Shown here: one piece after another, positions 1-7,086 of the stretch
Layout of the letters: the number at the start of each line of letters is the position of its first letter
Position numbering within the stretch: position 1 is the stretch's first letter
Origin: an uncultured Dialister sp.
GTDB lineage: Bacteria; Bacillota; Negativicutes; Veillonellales; Dialisteraceae
Direction: 5' to 3'
DNA: 42,007 bases
NCBI GenBank assembly: GCA_934178345.1
Contig: CAKPQG010000020.1
Coordinates: 1 to 42,007, forward strand
Program-made: the position numbers and the translations under genes
The notes under the pieces: model-generated
Seen by the model: only the letters and a program-made list of their open reading frames with translations
Told to the model about the DNA's origin: nothing
The model's database searches: none

Positions 1-590
1 CGCCGCTCCTCTCTCACTGGCTCGAGAGCCGCCATGTGACGGTGGAGAAATCTGATTTCCACACCCTCCTCTTCCTCATAGAGCCAAGTGACCGGCAGGA
101 GAAATGCGAGCGCCTCCTCTCGCTCTTCGAAGAATGTGAAACCGCCTATGAAGCCAATGCGCCGATGTCCTCCTTCGCGCCGGACGTCACCTGCCTTCCG
201 GGCGAGGGGCTGAAAGACTACTCCCTGCGCTACATGAATTTTCTGGGAAAAGAACAGGCTTCCCGTCTTTCGCAGACACTCTTCGCCGAAGATCATCTCC
301 CGAAAGCCGCCCTCACCGGGCGAAGCGCCCATCAGGCATTCCTCAAAGGAGCACGCGAGCGCGTCCCGCTTCCGAAAGCCAAAGGGCGCGTTTCTCTGGA
401 AATGATCCTCCCCTATCCGCCCGGCATCACCGTCTTAGAGCCCGGCGAGGTCTGGACGGACGAGGTACTTTCCTATTTTCTCTTTCTGCAGAAATACAGC
501 AGTACCTTCCCGGACTTTTCCCCCGAGATCCTCGGCGTGCATGGAAACGGAAATGACGCGTATGTATGGGTACTTAAGGAAGAAGCGTGA
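1..590 (+). CDS. speC: Ornithine decarboxylase (Orn/Lys/Arg decarboxylase family), C-terminal part
   Basis: PLP-dependent decarboxylase that converts ornithine to putrescine, the first step of polyamine synthesis. The reading frame is open to the left edge of the window, so only about the last 195 residues are present; the internal GTG at 36 is not the true start. The visible part matches the C-terminal domain of the E. coli SpeC/SpeF type: an AFLKGARERVPL segment (compare the AYIKGD..LV region of SpeC), then LPYPPGITVLEPGEVW, then FPDFSPEILGVHG, ending in a YVWVLK-like tail. The PLP lysine lies outside the window. It ends with TGA at 588-590, followed closely by the promoter of the next transcript. 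Together with speD at 10668-11435 it would provide both inputs for spermidine. A lysine or arginine decarboxylase is possible, but the tail best fits ornithine decarboxylase as recalled from the family. Confidence 0.75.
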   Translation, partial: PLLSHWLESRHVTVEKSDFHTLLFLIEPSDRQEKCERLLSLFEECETAYEANAPMSSFAPDVTCLPGEGLKDYSLRYMNFLGKEQASRLSQTLFAEDHLPKAALTGRSAHQAFLKGARERVPLPKAKGRVSLEMILPYPPGITVLEPGEVWTDEVLSYFLFLQKYSSTFPDFSPEILGVHGNGNDAYVWVLKEEA

Positions 591-608
591 CCCGTCATCG
601 TCTTCCTC

Positions 609-638
609 TTGACAACGCTCCCGTCCGCGCGATATCCT
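609..638 (+). promoter_or_regulatory. Promoter of the trpEG T-box transcript
   Basis: A perfect -35 TTGACA (609-614) is followed after 18 bp by TATCCT (633-638). Transcription would start near 645, just at the beginning of the T-box leader, which supports the assignment. Confidence 0.65.
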
Positions 639-644
639 ACAAGT

Positions 645-909
645 AATCAAACCGTTGAAGCGGAGATCAAAGCAGGAAATGCGCGCACAGAGAGTCCTAC
701 CTGATGAGAATGGATCGAAAGCAGCCTGCCAAATGGACCGCAGAGGGCGCAGCGAAAGGAAAATCCGAGTATCCTGCGACGTAAGGCATACGTCAGTTGC
801 CGGAAGTATGCTGGTACTTCGCTAAGCGCATGTCCAATGACATGAATCAAGGTGGCACCGCGGATACACTCCGTCCTTGGCAAATCTTTTGCCGAGGACG
901 GAGTTTTTT
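645..909 (+). promoter_or_regulatory. T-box riboswitch leader (probably tRNA-Trp) controlling trpEG
   Basis: The leader carries the diagnostic T-box sequence AAGGTGGCACCGCGG at 849-863, whose bulge pairs with the NCCA end of an uncharged tRNA. Stem I is closed by GCAGGA (671-676) pairing with TCCTGC (772-777). Its distal part has the typical AGAGAG motif (689-694). A small hairpin (GACGT/ACGTC) follows, and an intrinsic terminator closes the leader. The best specifier candidate is TGG at 734-736 in the 3' side of stem I, which would fit tryptophan and the downstream trpE; that codon assignment is inference. Uncharged tRNA would favour the antiterminator and allow readthrough into trpE. About 500 bp of repeats separate the terminator from trpE. 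Confidence 0.9.
871..909 (+). terminator. T-box attenuator terminator
   Basis: A GC-rich stem, CCGTCCTTGGCA paired with TGCCGAGGACGG, is followed by a run of T (904-909). Its 5' arm lies just after the T-box sequence, as expected for the alternative terminator/antiterminator fold. Confidence 0.9.
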
Positions 910-918
910 GTATTGTGT

Positions 919-1110
919 TCAAGGTTAGCCCGTGGGGCGTGTCGTCCTTTGATTGCGGATGAAAGCTTCGCTTGAATGCGAAATTAGAAATGAGAAATGC
1001 GAAATGCGAAATGGTGGTGCGGCGCATTTCGTCATCCTGAGCGGAGAAAAACGTCGTATGTAAAAAATGGCTTATCTGAAATATGAGAACTGAGTCGAAG
1101 GAACTAAGCG
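919..1110. repeat. Intergenic repeat mosaic (module E plus a CATCCTGAGC/GTCGAAGGA element)
   Basis: The stretch between the T-box terminator and trpE (910-1426) holds no convincing gene. 919-1027 is a copy of the module found throughout the window (GTTAGCCC..GGGCGTG, TTGATTGCGGATGAAAGC, ending GGTGGTGCGGCGCAT). 1028-1104 starts CGTCATCCTGAGCGGA and ends CTGAGTCGAAGGAAC; a related element lies at 37329-37405. Confidence 0.7.
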
Positions 1111-1124
1111 CCGTGAATTCGCCG

Positions 1125-1272
1125 TCGTCATTTCGAGCGTAGCCGAGAAATCTCTATGGCAGAACGCTCATTGCCTGATGTGAGACAGCACCAAAACATC
1201 GTTTCCCCTCGGCGCATACACGCTGATTCCTGCAGTGCAGTAGAGATCCCTCGGCTACGCTCGGGATGACGA
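1125..1272. repeat. 148-bp MITE-like element, copy 1 (element D)
   Basis: The ends are inverted repeats: TCGTCATTTCGAGCGTAGCC at the left and GGCTACGCTCGGGATGACGA at the right. Two further full-length copies in the opposite orientation lie at 16108-16254 and 21698-21845, with conserved asymmetric cores (ACGCTCATTGCCTGATGTGA here). It has no coding capacity. Confidence 0.75.
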
Positions 1273-1293
1273 TACAAAGGGCTGACCTCTCCC

Positions 1294-1405
1294 AGTCTCA
1301 TCCCCAATCCCTAGTCCCTAATCCCTAATCCCTAGTCCCTAGTCACCAGTCACCAGTCCCTAGCCACCAGTCCCTAGTTACCAGTCACCAGTCCCTAGTC
1401 ACTTT
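1294..1405. repeat. Heptanucleotide tandem array (module A)
   Basis: A degenerate tandem array with an unbroken 7-bp period: units such as CCCTAAT, CCCTAGT, CACCAGT, CCCTAGC and TACCAGT follow one another. It stops about 10 bp before the trpE ribosome-binding site. Confidence 0.85.
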
Positions 1406-1426
1406 CCCTCAAAAAAAGGAGTCCCC

Positions 1427-2914
1427 ATGTTTCCATCCCTTTCTGAAATGAAAACGATCACGGAGGACAAATCGATCCGCCGCATCCCGCTCTGCCATGA
1501 GATCATGGCAGATGCCTTCACGACCATCGAAGTCATGCGCACGCTGCGCGCGGCGAGCCATCACTGCTTCCTTCTGGAAAGCGCAGAAAACAACCAGCCA
1601 TGGAGCCGCTACTCCTTCCTTGGCTACGACCCATCGCTCGAACTCACCTGCCTCAATGGACGCCTCCGCATCCGTCGCGGCGAAGAAAATGACATGACTG
1701 ACGAGACCATGGGCCATGTCGCGCATCCGGGCATCGCCATCCGAAAAATCCTCGCAGACTGCAAAAGTCCAAAGCTCCCCGGACTTCCCCCCTTCACAGG
1801 CGGCCTTGTCGGCTATTTCTCCTATGACTATATCAAGTACGCAGAGCCTACGCTCAAGCTGGACAGCACCGAGAATGCCGATTTCCAAGACGTCGACCTC
1901 ATGCTCTTTAACAAGCTCATCGTCTTTGATGCGTACAAGCAAAAGCTCATCCTCATCGCAGGCGTCAGAACCGATGACCTTGAAGCCTCCTACGAAAAAG
2001 CCAGCCGTGAGATCCAAGAGATGGTGTCCCTCCTGAAGAGCGGAGCGCGTGCCGTTTTCAAGCCGCTCCGCCTCGAGACGAAGCTCACTCCCGCGCACAA
2101 TGAGGCAGAATTTTCCCGTATGGTCGAGCATGCCAAGCACCATATCTTTGAAGGCGACATTTTTCAAGTCGTCCTGTCAAATCCCCTGACCGCCAAAGCG
2201 ACCGGCAGCCTCTTCGATGTGTACCGCACGCTCCGCGTCCTGAATCCCTCGCCCTACATGTTCTACTTCATAAGCGATGATGTAGAAATCGCCGGTGCCT
2301 CCCCCGAGACCCTCGCCAAACTCGAAGACGGCATCCTCTATACCTTCCCGCTTGCCGGTACCCGCCCGAGAGGAAAGACCGCGGAAGAAGACCGGCAGCT
2401 CGAAGAAGAGCTCCTCTCCGATGAGAAAGAAATCGCCGAACACAACATGCTTGTCGACCTTGGTCGCAATGACCTCGGACGCGTCAGCGAGATCGGCTCC
2501 GTGAAAGTCACCCGCTACATGGACATCCTCCGCTACTCCCACGTCATGCACATCGGATCCACCGTCGAAGGCCGCCTCGCCAAGGGCAAAGACGCCCTCG
2601 ATGCCATCGACTCCGTCCTCCCTGCGGGGACCCTCTCCGGCGCTCCCAAACTCTCCGCCTGCACCATCATCCAAAACGAAGAAAACCGTAAGCGCGGCAT
2701 CTACGGCGGCGCGATCGGATACCTTGATTTCTCCGGAAATATGGACACCTGCATCGGCATCCGCCTCGCCTACAAAAAGAATGGAATCCTCTGCATCCAG
2801 TCCGGCGCCGGTCTCGTCGCAGACAGCGTCCCCGCGCGCGAGTATCAGGAGTGCATCAACAAAGCCAAAGCCATGGTGACGGCCATCGAAGCCGCAGAAG
2901 GAGGTCTCGAATGA
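1427..2914 (+). CDS. trpE: Anthranilate synthase component I
   Basis: Converts chorismate plus ammonia or glutamine to anthranilate, the first committed step of tryptophan synthesis, as the large subunit with TrpG. The 495 residues match the family length. FLLESAENNQPWSRYSFLG near residues 48-66 is the N-terminal LLES region that binds feedback tryptophan. The chorismate-binding domain fills the second half: ASPETLAKL, PLAGTRPRG, DEKEIAEHNMLVDLGRND, and PAGTLSGAPK near 399-408, which is the TrpE form rather than the GGSITGAPK seen in PabB. YGGAIGYLDFSGNMDTCIGIR follows. The ATG at 1427 has AAAGGAG 5 bp upstream. The gene overlaps trpG by 4 bp (ATGA), implying translational coupling, and is regulated by the upstream T-box. 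No trpDCFBA genes follow, so the pathway is split. Confidence 0.96.
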   Translation: MFPSLSEMKTITEDKSIRRIPLCHEIMADAFTTIEVMRTLRAASHHCFLLESAENNQPWSRYSFLGYDPSLELTCLNGRLRIRRGEENDMTDETMGHVAHPGIAIRKILADCKSPKLPGLPPFTGGLVGYFSYDYIKYAEPTLKLDSTENADFQDVDLMLFNKLIVFDAYKQKLILIAGVRTDDLEASYEKASREIQEMVSLLKSGARAVFKPLRLETKLTPAHNEAEFSRMVEHAKHHIFEGDIFQVVLSNPLTAKATGSLFDVYRTLRVLNPSPYMFYFISDDVEIAGASPETLAKLEDGILYTFPLAGTRPRGKTAEEDRQLEEELLSDEKEIAEHNMLVDLGRNDLGRVSEIGSVKVTRYMDILRYSHVMHIGSTVEGRLAKGKDALDAIDSVLPAGTLSGAPKLSACTIIQNEENRKRGIYGGAIGYLDFSGNMDTCIGIRLAYKKNGILCIQSGAGLVADSVPAREYQECINKAKAMVTAIEAAEGGLE

Positions 2915-3492
2915 TACTTCTCATCGATAACTACGACAGCTTTTCCTACAATCTCTACCAGCTCGCAGGCAGCCTCTATCCGGATATCAAAGTCATCCGC
3001 AATGACGCCTATACGCTAGAAGAAATCGAAGCCATGCATCCCGAAGGACTCCTCCTCTCCCCCGGTCCCGGCCGTCCCGAAGATGCCGGCATCACCGTCC
3101 CCTCGATCCCCTACTTTGCCGGAAAGCTACCCATCCTCGGTGTCTGCCTTGGCCATCAGGCCATCTGTCAGGCCTTCGGCGCCACCATCACCTATGCGAA
3201 AGAGCTTGTCCACGGCAAAGCCTATGACGTCACACTCGATACGGAAAGCCCCCTCTTTTCCGGCATGCCGCGCGTCATCAAAGCCGCCCGTTACCATTCC
3301 CTCGCAGCCGATCCCCAAACCATCCCAGACTGCCTTACCGTCACGGCGAAGACAAAAGACGGTGAAATCATGGCCGTCGCCCACAAGGACTACTCCATCT
3401 ATGGCCTCCAGTTCCATCCCGAGTCCATCATGACCCCCATGGGAGGGAAGATTCTCGAAAACTTCTTTGCCATCGCGGGGAGAAGTGATTAG
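2911..3492 (+). CDS. trpG: Anthranilate synthase component II (glutamine amidotransferase)
   Basis: Class I glutamine amidotransferase that passes ammonia from glutamine to TrpE. I chose the ATG at 2911, which overlaps the trpE stop (ATGA) and has GAAGGAGG 7 bp upstream, giving 193 residues starting MILLIDNYDSFSYNLYQ; a longer frame from 2851 would lie inside trpE. Visible motifs are LLSPGPGRPEDAG (oxyanion region), GVCLGHQAI with the catalytic cysteine, and GLQFHPESI with the catalytic histidine-glutamate pair. The same protein often also serves p-aminobenzoate synthesis (PabA), which cannot be excluded. The stop codon TAG (3490-3492) falls in the first unit of a heptanucleotide array that begins at the gene end. 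Confidence 0.95.
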   Translation: MILLIDNYDSFSYNLYQLAGSLYPDIKVIRNDAYTLEEIEAMHPEGLLLSPGPGRPEDAGITVPSIPYFAGKLPILGVCLGHQAICQAFGATITYAKELVHGKAYDVTLDTESPLFSGMPRVIKAARYHSLAADPQTIPDCLTVTAKTKDGEIMAVAHKDYSIYGLQFHPESIMTPMGGKILENFFAIAGRSD

Positions 3493-3565
3493 TGACTAGT
3501 GACTGGGGGCTGGGGACTAGGGATTAGGGATTAGGAACTGGGGACTAGTCACTAATCCCTAGTCT
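3487..3565. repeat. Heptanucleotide array that switches strand
   Basis: 7-bp units GTGATTA, GTGACTA, GTGACTG, GGGGCTG, GGGACTA, GGGATTA run on from the end of trpG, then the array flips to the reverse-complement form (GTCACTA, ATCCCTA). The remainder of 3566-3859 holds a fragment of element D (3598-3630), a short palindrome (3715-3770), and module fragments. No gene is seen. Confidence 0.8.
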
Positions 3566-3714
3566 CAGTAAGATGTCCTCTTCCGTTTTCACTCGCATCG
3601 TCATTTCGAGCGCAAGCGAGAAATCTTTTTTCATTTGCAATTCATCGGTGATTGTTCGCCATTCGTAAAATGGGAAACACCGTTACCCCACATAAGGGAT
3701 GAGCGTATGCATTG

Positions 3715-3770
3715 AGGGAAACGCTGATTAAGGAAACACTGATTCTGCGATTGAATCAGCGTTTCCTTAA
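3715..3770. repeat. Short palindrome related to the 167-bp MITE-like element
   Basis: 3729-3769 is a near-perfect hairpin, AAGGAAACACTGATT paired with AATCAGCGTTTCCTT around an 11-base loop. It is preceded by a partial extra arm, GGGAAACGCTGATT. The arms match the ends of the element at 11830-11996, so this looks like a deletion derivative. Confidence 0.7.
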
Positions 3771-3859
3771 TGTCTAACATCTCAATCGTGCATCGCTCCA
3801 TATATATTGCGGCGAAGCCGTCACCTTTCCCCGTTGAACCCACTGAACCTCTTGAACCT

Positions 3860-3890
3860 AAAAAGGCTGCGCCTTCCGGCGCAGCCTTTT
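3860..3890 (-). terminator. thiC terminator
   Basis: An AAAAGGCTGCGCC/GGCGCAGCCTTTT hairpin ends a few bases from the thiC stop. T-runs on both sides could make it bidirectional. Confidence 0.85.
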
Positions 3891-3892
3891 CA

Positions 3893-5203
3893 TTAGTCCT
3901 TAAACGGATCTTCCTCTGCATTGCGGTTATTCAAAATTTCATCGAGCGTCTTCATCGGACACATGGAGCCGCACATCGTACAAGTCTGTTCATCTTCCGG
4001 GATGCTGCTCTCTCTATAGCGACGCGCCTTGCCCGGGTCGATGGCGAGCGGGATCATGCGATGGAAGTCTACCTTGCGGCGTGCCCAGCTCATTTCTTCA
4101 TCCCATTTTTCTGCGCCCTTCACCCCCTTGGCGAGGTCCGCGGCGTGGCAGGCGATCTTCGATGCCACGATGCCCTCGTGCACATCATCGAGATCCGGCA
4201 GACGCAGATGCTCCGCCGGAGTGACGTAGCAGAGGAAATCCGCCCCGCACGCTGCCGACAGCGTCCCCCCGATCGCCGCCGTGATGTGATCATAGCCCGG
4301 TGCCACATCGGTGACGATCGGCCCCAGGACATAGAGAGGCGCCTGGTGAGTGAGCTTCTTTGCGATCTCCACATTCATGCGGATATCCGAGATCGGCATA
4401 TGCCCCGGGCCTTCCACCATGACCTGTACCCCCGCCTTGCGCGCACGCACGACCAGCTCACCCAGATTGATCAGCTCCGAGATCTGCACGGCATCGGTCG
4501 AGTCATGCCCGCAGCCGCTGCGGCATCCATCGCCCAAAGACAGTGTGACATCATATTTCTTCAAAAGCTGCAGCAGACGGTCAAACTGTTCGTAGAAAGG
4601 ATTCTCCTTCCCGTGCATGTACATCCACGCAAAAAGCACCGAGCCGCCGCGGGAAACGAGATTCGTGATACGCTTATTTCTCATGATATGCTTCGCCGTC
4701 TCGCGGTTCAGCCCCGCATGGATCGTCATGAAATCCACGCCATCCTTCGCGTGACGCTCCACGACAGAAAAGAGATCGTCTGCTGTCATATCCTTCAGCC
4801 CCTTGTGAAGGACGCCCTTCACATCATACATCGGCACCGTACCGATGGACGCCGGACTGTTTTTCACCAGCCATTCACGGAACGGCGCCGTCTCCCCATA
4901 GCAGGACAGATCCATGATAGCCTCCGCCCCCATCTCCCAGGCGAGCTTCGCCTTCGCCTGCTCCGTATCATAGTTACATACATCAGAGGAAATCCCCAGA
5001 TTCACATTCATCTTCGTCCGAAGCCCCTTGCCGATCGCATACGGATGGAGCGATGTATGGTAAATATTCGCCGGAAGGACGATCGTCCCCTCCGCAATGC
5101 CGGAGCGAATGAATTCTGCGCTCACACCCTCTTCGCGTGCGGCGATTTCCATTTCCTTCGTGATGATACCTTCCCTTGCTGCTTCAAGCTGCGTCATAGT
5201 CAA
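3893..5203 (-). CDS. thiC: Phosphomethylpyrimidine synthase ThiC
   Basis: Radical SAM enzyme that rearranges 5-aminoimidazole ribotide into hydroxymethylpyrimidine phosphate, the pyrimidine half of thiamine. At 436 residues it has the length of the shorter bacterial ThiC form, without the long N-terminal extension. Visible are the start MTMTQLEAAREGIITKEM, VNLGISSDV, the segment MTIHAG, LSLGDGCRSGC, VEGPGHMP, LGPIVTDVAPGYDHI, and the C-terminal cluster-binding cysteines C408-x2-C411-x3-C415 (CTMCGSMC). The start ATG at 5201-5203 has GGAGG 6-7 bp upstream. It is a single-gene transcript: a TPP riboswitch with terminator lies in its leader and a strong terminator follows. No other thiamine gene is in the window. 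Confidence 0.97.
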   Translation of the reverse strand: MTMTQLEAAREGIITKEMEIAAREEGVSAEFIRSGIAEGTIVLPANIYHTSLHPYAIGKGLRTKMNVNLGISSDVCNYDTEQAKAKLAWEMGAEAIMDLSCYGETAPFREWLVKNSPASIGTVPMYDVKGVLHKGLKDMTADDLFSVVERHAKDGVDFMTIHAGLNRETAKHIMRNKRITNLVSRGGSVLFAWMYMHGKENPFYEQFDRLLQLLKKYDVTLSLGDGCRSGCGHDSTDAVQISELINLGELVVRARKAGVQVMVEGPGHMPISDIRMNVEIAKKLTHQAPLYVLGPIVTDVAPGYDHITAAIGGTLSAACGADFLCYVTPAEHLRLPDLDDVHEGIVASKIACHAADLAKGVKGAEKWDEEMSWARRKVDFHRMIPLAIDPGKARRYRESSIPEDEQTCTMCGSMCPMKTLDEILNNRNAEEDPFKD

Positions 5204-5210
5204 CCTCCAA

Positions 5211-5235
5211 TAAAAAAATCCGCCTCCGGCGGATA
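5211..5235 (-). terminator. Riboswitch expression-platform terminator
   Basis: On the minus strand, ATCCGCC/GGCGGAT (5218-5234) is followed directly by seven T. It lies between the TPP aptamer and the thiC ribosome-binding site, so ligand-bound aptamer would favour premature termination. Confidence 0.85.
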
Positions 5236-5249
5236 CTCTGTCAAAATAG

Positions 5250-5345
5250 AGCCCGCTTCCTTACGTCGGTATGATCCGATTCAAGTTCAAAGGGTCAGCG
5301 TATCACGCCTCTCAGCCCCTTAGGGCTCCCCCAGCTGGTTTCTAT
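5250..5345 (-). promoter_or_regulatory. TPP riboswitch (thi box)
   Basis: Read on the minus strand, the leader shows the aptamer landmarks in order: GGGGGAGCCC, GGGGCTGAGAGG, ACCCTTTGAACTTGAATCGG and ACCGACGTAAGGAAGC. CTGAGA is the pyrimidine-sensing element; the later segment senses pyrophosphate. A TATAAT -10 box (plus 5350-5355) places transcription start at the edge of the aptamer; its -35 is poor and overlaps a repeat array. Confidence 0.95.
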
Positions 5346-5365
5346 CTCTATTATACAGGATGTGT

Positions 5366-5425
5366 CAAAGAAGTGACTAGTGGCTGGGGACTTGTGACTG
5401 GGGACTTGTGACTGGGGACTTGTGT
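5366..5425. repeat. Heptanucleotide array
   Basis: 7-bp units of the GTGACTA, GTGGCTG, GGGACTT, GTGACTG type lie between the thiC promoter and the fumC terminator. Confidence 0.75.
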
Positions 5426-5430
5426 CACTT

Positions 5431-5457
5431 AAAAAGCCGAGCTTTCGCCCGGCTTTT
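5431..5457 (-). terminator. fumC terminator
   Basis: AAAAGCCGGGC/GCTCGGCTTTTT hairpin (minus strand) with a T-run, located 14 bp after the fumC stop. Confidence 0.85.
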
Positions 5458-5470
5458 CATTGATAAAAAA

Positions 5471-6856
5471 TTACCGATCTACATTACACATATCTTTTGC
5501 GACGACCCACTGGTCATATTCTTCTTCGGTCACATAGCCCAAAGCCAGAGCGGCTTCCTTCAGGGAGCTGCCGTCTGCGAAGGCTTTCTTCGATATCTTC
5601 GCGGATTTCTCATAGCCGATGTGCGGCGCAAGGGCGGTGACGAGCATCAGGGATTTCTCCACCAGCTCTTCCATGCGGTCATGGTTGACTTCGATACCGA
5701 CGGCGCAGTGGATATTAAAGGAGTGGATGGCTTCACCCAGGAGCTTGACGGATTCGATGAAGGCCTGTGCCAGGACCGGGGCATAGACGTTCAGCTCGAA
5801 GCGGCCCTGCGAGGAGGCCATGGAGACGACGGCCTGATTGCCATGAACGCGGCAGGCGACCATGGTCAGGGCTTCGCACTGGGTCGGGTTCACTTTGCCC
5901 GGCATGATGGAAGAACCCGGTTCGTTCGCCGGGATGGTGAGCTCACCGAGACCGGCTCTTGGCCCGCCTGCCAGGAGGCGAAGGTCGTCAGCGATCTTCA
6001 TGCAGTCCATCGCAAGCGCTTCGAGAGCGCCATGAGCGAAAACGAAGTCATCGCGTCCGGTCAGTGCATAGAATTTATTTTCCTCCGATACGAAAGGAAG
6101 GCCTGTTTCTTTGGCGATCTCAGCCGATACTCTGGTGCCGAAGTCTTTCGGCGCATTGAGGCCGGTACCGACAGCGGTGCCGCCGATGGCAAGCCCAAGA
6201 AGATATTTTTCCGATGTTTCGATCATATGCTGGCACTTTTCGAGCATGGTCGTCCATCCAGAGACTTCCTGTCCGAAGGTGAGCGGTACGGCGTCCTGTA
6301 CATGTGTGCGGCCGATCTTGACGACGTGCATGTATTCTTCGCTCTTCTTGTGGAAGGTCGCGATCAGTTCAGCGAGCGGCTGGTAGAGGCAGCGGTGCAG
6401 GACAGAAACGGCCGCAACGTGCATAGCGGTCGGGAAGGTATCGTTCGAAGACTGAGACATGTTGACGTCATCATTCGGGTGGATGCGTGTCTCGCTGCCG
6501 ACAGCTTCGAGCTTCGCATTCGCGATGTGCGCGACGACTTCATTCATGTTCATATTGCTCTGCGTGCCGGAGCCTGTCTGATACACGACGAGCGGGAATT
6601 CGCCGTTCCACTTGCCGGCGAGAATCTCGTCGCAGGCCTCTGCGATGACTTTCGCTTTTTCTTCCGAAAGCTTGCCTTCTGCGAGGTTCGCAAGGGCGGT
6701 GCATTTCTTCAGCACGGCAAACGCATGAATGATCTCTTCCGGCATGCGTGCTCCGATCTTGAAGTTTTCAGAAGAGCGCTGGGTCTGCGCGCCCCACATA
6801 TGATCCGCCGGGACTTTCACTTCGCCTAAGGTGTCATGTTCGATACGATATTCCAT
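5471..6856 (-). CDS. fumC: Fumarate hydratase, class II
   Basis: Oxygen-stable homotetrameric fumarase that interconverts fumarate and malate; it carries no iron-sulfur cluster. The 461 residues are standard for FumC. The start reads MEYRIEHDTLGEVKVP and is followed by WGAQTQRSSENF. TGSGTQSNMNMNEV, NDDVNMSQSSNDTFPTAMH and the lyase signature GSSIMPGKVNPTQCE (about residues 313-327) are present. The related aspartase (AspA) shares this fold; overall similarity to fumarases (HMR-type start, VEKSLMLVTALAPHIGY) favours FumC. The ATG at 6856 has AAAGGA about 9 bp upstream. It is monocistronic, with a hairpin close to the predicted 5' end of its mRNA. With the malic enzyme at 9388-10602 it links fumarate, malate and pyruvate. 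Confidence 0.93.
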   Translation of the reverse strand: MEYRIEHDTLGEVKVPADHMWGAQTQRSSENFKIGARMPEEIIHAFAVLKKCTALANLAEGKLSEEKAKVIAEACDEILAGKWNGEFPLVVYQTGSGTQSNMNMNEVVAHIANAKLEAVGSETRIHPNDDVNMSQSSNDTFPTAMHVAAVSVLHRCLYQPLAELIATFHKKSEEYMHVVKIGRTHVQDAVPLTFGQEVSGWTTMLEKCQHMIETSEKYLLGLAIGGTAVGTGLNAPKDFGTRVSAEIAKETGLPFVSEENKFYALTGRDDFVFAHGALEALAMDCMKIADDLRLLAGGPRAGLGELTIPANEPGSSIMPGKVNPTQCEALTMVACRVHGNQAVVSMASSQGRFELNVYAPVLAQAFIESVKLLGEAIHSFNIHCAVGIEVNHDRMEELVEKSLMLVTALAPHIGYEKSAKISKKAFADGSSLKEAALALGYVTEEEYDQWVVAKDMCNVDR

Positions 6857-6891
6857 GGTTTTCTGTCCTTTCTATAAGGAAATAGAGTGTA

Positions 6892-6932
6892 CGAAAAATG
6901 CTTCAGCATTTCTCGCGTATACCTGTATTATA
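6892..6932 (-). promoter_or_regulatory. fumC -10 region and 5'-UTR hairpin
   Basis: A TATAAT box lies at 6927-6932 on the minus strand; a good -35 is not visible. The palindrome CGAAAAATGCTTCAGCATTT (from 6892, ending CTCG at 6915) would form a stem right at the 5' end of the transcript. Confidence 0.45.
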
Positions 6933-6977
6933 TCATTTGAAACAGATAAAAGAAAGTCTATGCGTTGGAGTGTATAC

Positions 6978-7086
6978 TCAATGGGGTTCAGGGTTCAAGG
7001 TTCAGGATTATGGTGGCGGCTTCGCCGCGAATATATATGGGGCGATGCCCGAAAGTGGTATTCAAGCCACCAGTCACTCGAGGCTC
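6978..7086. repeat. Repeat mosaic (TTCAGGG units, module C, array A)
   Basis: GGGTTCA-type heptads are followed by GGCGGCTTCGCCGCGAATATA, GGGGCGATGCCCGAAAG and ACCAGTCACTCGAGGCTCCT. The same order in reverse complement is seen at 15900-15977 and 20350-20435. The array meets the end of the sirtuin gene. Confidence 0.7.

Noticed and set aside
647..1027. 126-residue minus-strand frame over the T-box region
   Set aside because: It lies across the T-box leader and terminator, and translation gives low-complexity repeat-derived sequence.
1294..1405. CRISPR-like array
   Set aside because: The repeats are 7 bp, contiguous and degenerate, with no spacers, and no cas gene is present.
3770..5323. Plus-strand 517-residue frame across thiC
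   Set aside because: It crosses the thiC terminator, coding region and TPP riboswitch; it is a shadow frame.
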